Source: Neorhizobium huautlense
GTDB taxonomy: Bacteria > Pseudomonadota > Alphaproteobacteria > Rhizobiales > Rhizobiaceae
Direction: 5' to 3'
NCBI RefSeq assembly: GCF_030811685.1
Contig: NZ_JAUSRF010000025.1
Location: 1-64,000 of the forward strand
Length of the DNA stretch: 64,000 nucleotides
The notes below the pieces were generated by a model. The model ran no database searches. It worked only from the letters and a program-made list of their open reading frames with translations, and was not told the DNA's origin. Position numbers and translations under genes: made by a program. The first letter of the stretch is position 1; every line of letters starts with the position of its first letter. Positions 16,128 through 24,229 of this stretch are shown piece after piece.

Positions 16128-18610
16128 TGCGCAAAACCTGCCTCGTAGCCACGCTTTCCTTGCTGACCGCCACCTGTGCTTTCGCCCAGTCTCCGGGCGC
16201 GCAATCTTCCGGCTTCGATATGTCCGGCGAGCGTCCGGCCGGCACGACGCAGCCTCCTGCGTCCGCCAATTCTGAACCGCGCCAGCAGCCTGCTCCGCCC
16301 GCCGGTTCAGCGGCTCCAGCCATGCCGCAACAGGCTCCGCCGATCACGCCGCAAATGCCGGCACAGGCTGCGCCCCAGCCACAGGTCACCCAGCCACCGG
16401 CCGCGCAGCCTGGACAGAAGGCGCCACCGAGCCGCGTTTCGCCGGCAGGCCAGCCGGCATCGCAGGGTTTCCGTCGTTACATCGTTCCCGCCTCGTCCAT
16501 GGTTCTGGAAGGCGAGCATGATCGGCATTCGTGGTCAGTGTATGTAACACCGGAGCAGGCCGGCAGCCCGGCCCGCCTCAATCTCGGTTACCAGAATGCC
16601 GTCGTGGTGGCGCCGGAAGCGTCGCAGATTTCCATTCTCGTCAACAATCGCCTTATCGGCCAGCAGCAGGTGACGGCCTCGGAAAACCCCGCACAGGTCT
16701 CGTTTGCCGTGCCGCCGGGTCTTCTGCAGCAGGGCGTCAATGTTGTCACGATGCGCGCCGACCAGCGCCACCGCACCGATTGCTCGATCGAATCCACCTA
16801 TGAACTGTGGTCGAACATCGATCCGGCCAACACCTATCTGGCTTTCAACGGTGCCCTTGCGACGCGTCTGTCGAGCACTGATGCCATTCGTGCCATCGGG
16901 GTGGACGAAACGGGGTCGACGACCTTCAACATGGTCGTGCCGTCGCTCGATCAGCCGGGAACGCTGAAACCGGTTCTGCGACTGACGCAGGGCCTGTCGA
17001 TCCTCAGCGGCATGCCGAGCCAGAAATTCGAGTTCCAGACCGATCGCCTTACGCCTTCCGCCTCCGGCAAGCTGACCGTTCTGGTCGGCACGGCAGCGGA
17101 GCTGCAGCCGCTTTTCCCGGATCTGCCGCCGGCGGCAGCCAGCGCGCCGATCGCCACCTTTGTCGATGATCGCCGCACCGGCCAGCCGGTCTTCGTGGTC
17201 AGCGGTCCCAGTTGGCAGTCCATTGCCGCTGCGGTCGACAGCGTCGTGTCGCCGGTGGATCGTCCTCTCAGTGTTCAGCGCAGTGTCATTTCCACCCAGA
17301 GATGGTCGGCGCCGGATGCGCCCATGCTGTTTTCCAATGCCAATCTCAGCTTCTCACAGCTCGGCATGGAAACGCTGGAATTTTCCGGCCGACGTGTGCG
17401 TTCCGGCTTCAAGATCGGCGTGCCCGCTGATTTTTATGCGCAAGGGTATGGCGAAGCGACCATTCTCCTGGATGCCGCTTATTCGCAGGCCGTGCTGCCG
17501 GGCAGCCAGATCAATGTCTATGTCAACGGCAATATAGCTTCCACTGTGCCGATCGTGACGTCCGGCGGCGGCATTCTGCGGCATTTGCCGATCCGTGTGA
17601 CGATGCGTCATTTCAAGCCGGGTGTGAACACGGTGGAAATGGAAACGGTTTTGCGCACGCAGGAGGATGATGTCTGCGCTCCGGGTGCTTCCGCCTCCAC
17701 GACGCCGCGTTTCGCCCTGTTCGATACGTCCGAATTCCATATGCCGGATTTCGCCCGCATCGGTCAGCGCCCCGATCTGGCGAGCATGGCCGGTACCGGA
17801 TACCCCTATAGCCGTGACGAGGACGCAACGCCGCTGTTCATGGATCGCGTCGATCGCGATACCCTGTCGGCCACGGCAACGCTTCTGTCTCGCATGGCGC
17901 TGGCTGCGGGCCGGCCATTGCTTATCGAACCGATCGCGTCTGCCAATGCGGCCGGCGATCGCGATGCCATTTTTGTCGGCTCGATCACGCAGATGCCGGT
18001 GCCGGTTCTGTCGCAGGTCAACATCGCCTCCACAAGCCAGTCGGCATGGCGGCCTACCGCCGGTGCCACGACCGAAAACGTCAATACCGGCGAAGTGTTC
18101 GACCAGTGGCGCGATCGTGTCAGCGGCGGCAACTGGAATGGCCAGATTTCTGCCTTTCAGGAATGGATGCAGCGCAATTTCGATATTTCCCTGCGCTCGT
18201 TCCGCCTGCTGCCGGGCAGCGAAGAACCCTTCGCACCCTCCAATGCCGCAACCTTCATGGTTGCTCAGGGCGTCAGTCCGGCCGGCAATGGCACGTGGAC
18301 GGTGGCCACGGCACCGTCGGCCAGCGATCTGGCAGATGGTGCTCGGGTCATGTCCTCGCAGGATTTCTGGCCGCAGGTCACCGGCCGTGTCACCACCTAT
18401 TCGTCGAGAACGGGTCGGGTCGATAATGTCGCGGTCGAAGGTTTTTCCTTTGTCCCGCCGACCGACAATTCCATCTGGAACTACCGCCTGATCGCCGCAA
18501 ACTGGCTCTCCACCAACGTGCTTTATTTCGCAGCCGTGTTCGCTGCGGTCACATTCATGGTCGGCATTGCCACCGCCGCCCTGCTTTCCAATCTGGGGAG
18601 GCGGAAGTGA
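16127..18610 (+). CDS. bcsB: cellulose synthase regulatory/periplasmic subunit BcsB
   Basis: An 827-residue periplasmic protein. It has a signal peptide (MRKTCLVATLSLLTATCAFA) and a proline/glutamine-rich linker of about 100 residues. A long BcsB region follows with repeated carbohydrate-binding and flavodoxin-like modules, for example LPGSQINVYVNGN and VNTVEMETVLRTQEDDVCAPG. A single C-terminal membrane helix (VLYFAAVFAAVTFMVGIATAALL) anchors it beside BcsA. It starts within the bcsA stop codon (TGATG) and ends on the bcsZ start. The proline-rich linker is longer than I would expect in enterobacterial BcsB. Confidence 0.93.
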   Translation: MRKTCLVATLSLLTATCAFAQSPGAQSSGFDMSGERPAGTTQPPASANSEPRQQPAPPAGSAAPAMPQQAPPITPQMPAQAAPQPQVTQPPAAQPGQKAPPSRVSPAGQPASQGFRRYIVPASSMVLEGEHDRHSWSVYVTPEQAGSPARLNLGYQNAVVVAPEASQISILVNNRLIGQQQVTASENPAQVSFAVPPGLLQQGVNVVTMRADQRHRTDCSIESTYELWSNIDPANTYLAFNGALATRLSSTDAIRAIGVDETGSTTFNMVVPSLDQPGTLKPVLRLTQGLSILSGMPSQKFEFQTDRLTPSASGKLTVLVGTAAELQPLFPDLPPAAASAPIATFVDDRRTGQPVFVVSGPSWQSIAAAVDSVVSPVDRPLSVQRSVISTQRWSAPDAPMLFSNANLSFSQLGMETLEFSGRRVRSGFKIGVPADFYAQGYGEATILLDAAYSQAVLPGSQINVYVNGNIASTVPIVTSGGGILRHLPIRVTMRHFKPGVNTVEMETVLRTQEDDVCAPGASASTTPRFALFDTSEFHMPDFARIGQRPDLASMAGTGYPYSRDEDATPLFMDRVDRDTLSATATLLSRMALAAGRPLLIEPIASANAAGDRDAIFVGSITQMPVPVLSQVNIASTSQSAWRPTAGATTENVNTGEVFDQWRDRVSGGNWNGQISAFQEWMQRNFDISLRSFRLLPGSEEPFAPSNAATFMVAQGVSPAGNGTWTVATAPSASDLADGARVMSSQDFWPQVTGRVTTYSSRTGRVDNVAVEGFSFVPPTDNSIWNYRLIAANWLSTNVLYFAAVFAAVTFMVGIATAALLSNLGRRK

Positions 18611-19659
18611 TGTTTTTGCGTCCGTTCCTGACCTGTGCCGCCGTCTTCCTGTTTTTGTGCGGTGGTCTGCCGAACCCGGCCCATTCGGCGGGTGTACCGG
18701 CGGCGGAATGGGAAGCCTACAAGGCCAAATTCCTCGATGGCAGCGGCCGTATCATCGATAACGGCAATGGCAATATCAGCCATAGCGAAGGGCAGGGTTA
18801 TGGGTTGATCCTTGCCTATCTCGCCAATGATCCCTCCGATTTTGAGCAAATCTGGTCTTTTACGCGCACGGAACTGCTGTTGCGTGACGATGGCTTGGCC
18901 GTGTGGAAATGGGATCCGAACGCCAAGCCGCATGTGATCGATACCAACAATGCCTCCGATGGCGATCTCCTGATTGCCTATGGCCTCGCGCTCGGCGGAG
19001 CCGCGTGGAACCGGGCGGATTATACGGCGGCGGCGCGAAACATTGCCCGCAGTCTTCTGAAAAGTGCCGTCGTCGATCATGCTGGCCGGACCGTGCTTTT
19101 GCCGGGTCTTGAGGGGTTTGGTGCCGATGATCGCCAGGATGGCCCGGTCATCAACCCGTCCTACTGGGTTTATGAAGCGCTGCCGATCATGAACATGCTT
19201 GCCCCGTCCGATCGCTGGAAAAAACTTGCCGATGACGGTCAGGTGCTGTTGGGCGCCATGCGCTTCGGTCCCCGTCATCTGCCGGTGGATTGGGTCAGTA
19301 TTGCGCGCCAGCCCAAGCCTGCCGAGGGCTTTGCACCGGAATATGGGTATAATGCGATCCGCATTCCGCTTTATCTCGCGCGTTTCGGCGTCACCGATCG
19401 GGCCTTGCTCACATGGCTTGCCAAAGCGACCACAGCATCGGCCGATGCGACCGGCATATTCGATGTCACCACCGGCGAAGTGAAGGAAACGCTTTCCGAT
19501 CCCGGCTATCGCCTGGTTAACGATCTGGTTGCCTGTATGGTAGACGGTACAAAGCTGCCGGACGCGGTTCGCCGATTCGATCCCGTCCTTTATTATCCGT
19601 CCACGCTCCAGTTGCTGGGCCTGGCCTTTATTGCAGAGAAGCACCCGGAATGCCTATGA
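18610..19659 (+). CDS. bcsZ: endo-beta-1,4-glucanase BcsZ (GH8, CelC)
   Basis: A 349-residue secreted glycoside hydrolase family 8 enzyme with a signal peptide (MFLRPFLTCAAVFLFLCGGL...HSA). The catalytic acid lies in ISHSEGQGYG (Glu60), and the DTNNASDGD segment (Asp117/Asp119) carries the other GH8 active-site residues. Such enzymes trim or edit nascent cellulose in the periplasm and are needed for normal cellulose output. It overlaps bcsB by one base and the next gene by several bases, so it is part of a tight operon. Confidence 0.93.
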   Translation: MFLRPFLTCAAVFLFLCGGLPNPAHSAGVPAAEWEAYKAKFLDGSGRIIDNGNGNISHSEGQGYGLILAYLANDPSDFEQIWSFTRTELLLRDDGLAVWKWDPNAKPHVIDTNNASDGDLLIAYGLALGGAAWNRADYTAAARNIARSLLKSAVVDHAGRTVLLPGLEGFGADDRQDGPVINPSYWVYEALPIMNMLAPSDRWKKLADDGQVLLGAMRFGPRHLPVDWVSIARQPKPAEGFAPEYGYNAIRIPLYLARFGVTDRALLTWLAKATTASADATGIFDVTTGEVKETLSDPGYRLVNDLVACMVDGTKLPDAVRRFDPVLYYPSTLQLLGLAFIAEKHPECL

Positions 19660-22007
19660 GAAAGGTTCTTGCAGCAACAGTGGCAATCATGGCCGTGGCG
19701 GCAGCCGTCTACGGCCTGAACGATGCCGATGCCTTGCGCGAACACTTTCCAGAGAGAGATGGTGTGCAGCAGTCTGCTCCCAAGCTGATGGCCATGGGAC
19801 GCGTGCGCGGGCCGGATGGCCAGCCCGTCGATTATCCCGGCGTCGATGTTTATTCCGGTGCCACCGGATCGACCACCGAAGCGCCCCTGCAACTGTCACA
19901 GGCGGATACGGCTGCTCCTCTGACTCAGGCGCCAGCACAAGCCCCAGCCCAATCCCGGACCGCATCCGAAAATGCCGCGCCCGCTGCCGGTCAGGCGCCA
20001 AACCGGCCGCAGGTGGATGAAAGCGCGCTGCGTTATTTCGCGGCCAGAAACGATCAGGCACGGCTTCAGGCGGAAATTTCAAGGCTGCGGGCGCTTTATC
20101 CAGACTGGACGCCGCCGAACGATCCGCTGGCGGTGCCGCAGAATGGTGATCCGCAGCTGGAAAGCATGTGGCGTCTTTATGCCGACGGTCGCTTTGCCGA
20201 ATTGCGCAAGGCGATCGCCGATCGTCGTGTCGCAGATGCGGCATGGCAGCCACCGGCGGACCTACTCGAACGCCTCGACGTCGCCGAAGCACGGGCCCGT
20301 CTCGTCAATGCATCCGATCTCAAGCAATACCAGACGGTCGTCGATATCGGCGCCCAGACACCGGCGCTGCTGACTTGCGCCGAGGTCGATGTCCTGTGGC
20401 GTATCGCCGAAGCCTTTGCCGAAACCGATCGGGAAGTCCGTGCGAAGGACGCCTATGGTTATGTTCTGAAGAGCTGCACCAATCCGCAGGAACGGCTGGC
20501 GACGGTGCAAAAAGCTTCCGCCGTGCTCGATTATGCCGGCATGCAGGATCTTCTGTCTTCCGAACACCGCAACGAAGACGGTTCCGGTGAATTCGACAGT
20601 TTGCGCGACGATCTTTCCCGCCGTTTCATGGCTGAAGCGAACGAGGATCCAAAGATGCGGATCGCGGATGCTTACATCACGCGCGTCGAAAAGCTTGCGG
20701 AAGATGGCTCTCTTGCCTCGGATGCGCTTTTGGTCGGCTGGTATCGCCTGCGCCGCGAAGACACGGGTGCTGCGGAAAAATGGTTCCGCATGGCACGCGA
20801 GCGCGAAGATTCCGCCTCCGCTTCCCAAGGTCTGGCGCTTTGCCTGATTGCGAAAAAGGCGCCGCAGGAAGCCGAAGACGTGATGTATCGCTGGCGCGAC
20901 GATTCCACCGATGCCAAGGATACCTATATGGCCGCGACGGCCAATCTGCTGGCTGTCATGCCGCCGCCGGTTCTGCCCGAGCCGGTGTTGCAGCGCATTG
21001 CAGTCGAGGTCATCGAGGCAAAGGATGCCGCCTCGGCACAGCAATTCGGCTGGTATGCCCGCAATTTCAACCAGCCGCAGACGGCAGCCCGCTGGTTTGA
21101 AACAGCGCTTTCCTGGAAGCCGGATGATGAACCCTCTGCCTATGGTCTCGTCCTGTCGCGCAACCAGTTGAACGATCGCGCCGGTGTTGCCGCCGTTCAG
21201 AGCCAGTGGCAGGGGCGCTCGGTGCGTATCGCCAATCTCGGCGAAACCACGGAACAGACCCTGGCCGCCCAGCGGATCGCCCAAGGGAGTGCAGATCAGC
21301 AGGGCGCTCAGTTGCCGGCCCAGCAATATGCGGGCCAGCCTGCGGTGAATGCGAATGCCCAGCAGGTAATTGCCACACAGACCGCACCAATATTGCCGGC
21401 CTATGCCCCGGCACCCGTTCAGCAGACATCGACGGCACCAGTGCGGCGATCTGCACCTGTTGCCAGCGCGTCGCGGGGCGCGCGGACAGAGCGTGGCTGC
21501 ACGACAACCATCGATCCCGAAGGCCTTGCGCCCGGTGCCGCCCTGTCTCGCGGCTGGTGCCTAATGGAATTGAACCGTCCCATGGAAGCGGCGGAAGCTT
21601 TTGGTGTCGCGCTCAAGCGCGGTTCCGGTCAGGTCCGTGAAGATGCCGCTTATGGTCAATCTCTTGCCTATCTGCGTGTCGGCCTGACGGACAATGCCGC
21701 CGTTTCCGCAACCCAGGCGCCGCTTGCCCGCAAAAGAGCATCGGAACTGCAGGTGGCGATCCTGTCGAACCGTGCGACCCTGGCATTCGATGCCGGCCGG
21801 TATCGCGATGCCCTTCTGTTCCTCGACCAACGTGCCCAGCTCGAAACCGAACGTGTGGACCTTATGGTCATGCGCGGTTACGCCTATCTCAACATGAAGC
21901 GATATGCCGATGCCATGCAGGTGTTCGAGGCCGCTTCGCAGAGCGGAAATCGTGATGCACTGCGTGGTCTTGCGGATGTGCGGGCGGCCCGCAACAACGA
22001 TTACTGA
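19650..22007 (+). CDS. TPR-rich protein of the cellulose operon
   Basis: A 785-residue protein. An N-terminal signal/anchor (MRKVLAATVAIMAVAAAVYG) and a low-complexity alanine/proline/glutamine stretch (about 80-120) precede many helical tetratricopeptide-like repeats. Clear examples are AEKWFRMAREREDSASASQGLALC and the last ones near FEAASQSGNRDALRGLADVRAA. A second glutamine/alanine-rich linker interrupts at about 545-625. It lacks the C-terminal outer-membrane beta-barrel of BcsC, so it may be only the periplasmic scaffold of the export apparatus. Start codons at 19650 and 19656 are both possible; the second overlaps the bcsZ stop as ATGA. Confidence 0.82.
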   Translation: MPMRKVLAATVAIMAVAAAVYGLNDADALREHFPERDGVQQSAPKLMAMGRVRGPDGQPVDYPGVDVYSGATGSTTEAPLQLSQADTAAPLTQAPAQAPAQSRTASENAAPAAGQAPNRPQVDESALRYFAARNDQARLQAEISRLRALYPDWTPPNDPLAVPQNGDPQLESMWRLYADGRFAELRKAIADRRVADAAWQPPADLLERLDVAEARARLVNASDLKQYQTVVDIGAQTPALLTCAEVDVLWRIAEAFAETDREVRAKDAYGYVLKSCTNPQERLATVQKASAVLDYAGMQDLLSSEHRNEDGSGEFDSLRDDLSRRFMAEANEDPKMRIADAYITRVEKLAEDGSLASDALLVGWYRLRREDTGAAEKWFRMAREREDSASASQGLALCLIAKKAPQEAEDVMYRWRDDSTDAKDTYMAATANLLAVMPPPVLPEPVLQRIAVEVIEAKDAASAQQFGWYARNFNQPQTAARWFETALSWKPDDEPSAYGLVLSRNQLNDRAGVAAVQSQWQGRSVRIANLGETTEQTLAAQRIAQGSADQQGAQLPAQQYAGQPAVNANAQQVIATQTAPILPAYAPAPVQQTSTAPVRRSAPVASASRGARTERGCTTTIDPEGLAPGAALSRGWCLMELNRPMEAAEAFGVALKRGSGQVREDAAYGQSLAYLRVGLTDNAAVSATQAPLARKRASELQVAILSNRATLAFDAGRYRDALLFLDQRAQLETERVDLMVMRGYAYLNMKRYADAMQVFEAASQSGNRDALRGLADVRAARNNDY

Positions 22008-22151
22008 GCCATTTTGATGTGAGCTTGTACGCCATTGCGATTGCGTGCTTCCCGCTCTGGTTTTGTGTTTTCCCGTTTCCTATCTTGGCTGTAATCGATC
22101 CGCACCATTCGCACGGGCGGATGCGCCAGGCCGTTCACGATGAGGGGAAAC

Positions 22152-24053
22152 ATGACCGAAGCCGCTGTAGAAAAGACTGTCGAAAACCATGCCTTTGAGG
22201 CCGATGTCGCGCGTTTGCTGCACATGATGGTCCATTCGGTCTATTCCGACCGCAATGTTTTTTTACGCGAACTCATCTCCAATGCTGCCGACGCCTGCGA
22301 AAAACTGCGGTATGAAGCGATCACCGACCCATCCCTTTCCGCCGGCGACGGTGAAAACCGTATCACCCTGACGCTGGATGAAGAGGGCAAGCGGCTTACC
22401 ATCGAGGACAATGGCATCGGCATGAGCCGGGCCGAGATGATCGAGGCGCTCGGCACCATTGCTCGCTCCGGCACGCGCGCCTTCATGGAACGTATCGAGG
22501 CGGCCAGAACCGAAAAGGGCGAACAGGATGCGCAGCTGATCGGCCAGTTCGGTGTCGGTTTTTATTCCTGTTTCATGGTGGCGGAAAAGGTCGATGTCGT
22601 TTCCCGTCGCGCCGGCAGCGACGAGGCCTGGCGCTGGTCGTCGGACGGCAAGGGCAGTTACGCCATCGATGCGGTGGACGTCTCCGAAGCACCGGCGCGC
22701 GGCACCCGTATCACACTGCATCTGCTTGAAGATGCCGGCACCTATACCTCGCGCTGGACGGTCGAAAAGATCATCAAGGACCAGTCCGGCCACGTACCGG
22801 TGCCGATCTTGTTGGCTGAAAAGCCCGGTGCGGAGCCGGCGCGTGTCACCGATGGTACGGCGCTGTGGACGCGTTCCAAAAACGAGATCTCTGCGGAAGA
22901 TTACACGGACTTCTATCGCAGCTTGTCCGGCCAGTATGATGATCCGGCCCTCAACGTGCATTTCCGTGCCGAAGGCCGCCATGAATATACGACGCTCGCC
23001 TTCGTGCCCGGCTCGCAGCCGTTCGACATGTTCGATCCCGACCGCAGGGGCCGGATGAAGCTTTACGTGAAGCGCGTCTTCATCACTGATGATGCCGATC
23101 TGGTGCCGCGCTACCTGCGTTTCGTGCGCGGTCTGGTCGATACGTCCGACCTGCCGCTCAACATGTCGCGCGAAATGATCCAGGAAAGCCCGATTCTCTC
23201 GGCCATCCGCAAGGGCGTGACCAGCCGTGTCCTGACTGCCATCGAAAAACTGGCCGAAAGCGACACGGAGGCCTTCACAAAACTCTGGGAAAATTTCGGA
23301 CCCGTGCTCAAGGAAGGGATCTACGAGGATTTCGAGCGTCGCTCGCAGCTTCTGGCGCTGTCGCGCTTCCGCAGCACGTCGAGCGGTGAAGGATACCGTT
23401 CGCTTGCCGATTATGTGGGTGACGCGAAGGAAGGACAAAGAGCGATCTATTATCTCACTGGCGGCAATCTCGATCAGTTGCGCGCCTCCCCGCAGCTCGA
23501 AGGTTTTCGCGCACGCGGCGTCGAGGTTCTCCTGCTTACCGATTCGATCGACAGTTTCTGGGTGATGAATGCGCCGGAATTCGACGGAAAATCGTTCAAG
23601 TCGATCACGCAAGGGTCAGCCGATCTTTCGCAATTTGCCAAGCCGGAAAGCGAGCAGGCTGAAAACAAGCCGGAAACGACAGCCGTCATCGATGATCTCA
23701 TCACCTTTGCCAAGCTGCGCTTGACCGATGCCGTTTCGGATGTGCGGGTTTCGGATCGTCTGACGGAGAGTGCCGTTTGCCTGGTGGCATTTGAGGGCGG
23801 TTATGACCGCCAGCTGGAAAAGATTCTGCAGGGAGCGGGCCGTATCGAAGGTGCCAGCAAACCGGTTCTGGAAATCAATGCCGATCACAGCCTCGTAAAG
23901 GCGATTGCCGCTAGGTCGGATGACGAGACACTGCGGGAAGATGCCGTCCTGCTTCTTCTCGACCAGGCCCGCATCCTCGATGGCGACAAGCCGGAAGAGC
24001 CGCGTGCCTTTGCCGAAAGGCTGCAACGCGTTTTCGAGCGGGCGCTGAGATAA
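22152..24053 (+). CDS. htpG: molecular chaperone HtpG (Hsp90)
   Basis: A 633-residue Hsp90 of normal bacterial length. The GHKL ATPase motifs are visible: ELISNAADACEKLR with the catalytic Glu/Asn, LTIEDNGIGMSRAEM, GQFGVGFYSCFMVA and GTRITLHL. The middle domain carries LPLNMSREMIQES and a C-terminal dimerisation region ends the protein. GAGGGGA precedes the ATG at 22152. It is a cytoplasmic ATP-dependent chaperone. It sits between the cellulose operon and the degenerate ABC protein; a functional link to either is not evident. No clear heat-shock promoter was seen in the 144-base gap. Confidence 0.96.
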   Translation: MTEAAVEKTVENHAFEADVARLLHMMVHSVYSDRNVFLRELISNAADACEKLRYEAITDPSLSAGDGENRITLTLDEEGKRLTIEDNGIGMSRAEMIEALGTIARSGTRAFMERIEAARTEKGEQDAQLIGQFGVGFYSCFMVAEKVDVVSRRAGSDEAWRWSSDGKGSYAIDAVDVSEAPARGTRITLHLLEDAGTYTSRWTVEKIIKDQSGHVPVPILLAEKPGAEPARVTDGTALWTRSKNEISAEDYTDFYRSLSGQYDDPALNVHFRAEGRHEYTTLAFVPGSQPFDMFDPDRRGRMKLYVKRVFITDDADLVPRYLRFVRGLVDTSDLPLNMSREMIQESPILSAIRKGVTSRVLTAIEKLAESDTEAFTKLWENFGPVLKEGIYEDFERRSQLLALSRFRSTSSGEGYRSLADYVGDAKEGQRAIYYLTGGNLDQLRASPQLEGFRARGVEVLLLTDSIDSFWVMNAPEFDGKSFKSITQGSADLSQFAKPESEQAENKPETTAVIDDLITFAKLRLTDAVSDVRVSDRLTESAVCLVAFEGGYDRQLEKILQGAGRIEGASKPVLEINADHSLVKAIAARSDDETLREDAVLLLLDQARILDGDKPEEPRAFAERLQRVFERALR

Positions 24054-24117
24054 TTCTCATCGATGCAGTGGTGCGACCTTGCAACAGGACAAGGCCGCAA
24101 AAGGGTGATAAAAACTG

Positions 24118-24150
24118 ATGGCTGCAATGCACGAGACGATTTGCAGCCAT
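24118..24150. other. 10-bp inverted repeat after htpG
   Basis: ATGGCTGCAA (24118-24127) and TTGCAGCCAT (24141-24150) form a perfect stem. On the plus strand no T-run follows; on the minus strand CAGTTTTTATC follows. It could be a transcript-end structure or an operator for the downstream gene. Confidence 0.4.
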
Positions 24151-24205
24151 ATACCCGGATGGTTATATACAGCGCCTGAAAATATGTAGAGACATGGACG
24201 TGCAC

Positions 24206-24226
24206 ATGCCGTCCCTTTGACGGCAT
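24206..24226 (+). promoter_or_regulatory. hairpin abutting the start codon at 24230
   Basis: ATGCCGTC (24206-24213) and GACGGCAT (24219-24226) pair perfectly around CCTTT, ending three bases before the ATG. The gene has no obvious free Shine-Dalgarno sequence; the only purine-rich candidate (GACGG) is inside the stem. It could limit translation initiation. Confidence 0.45.
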
Positions 24227-24229
24227 CCC

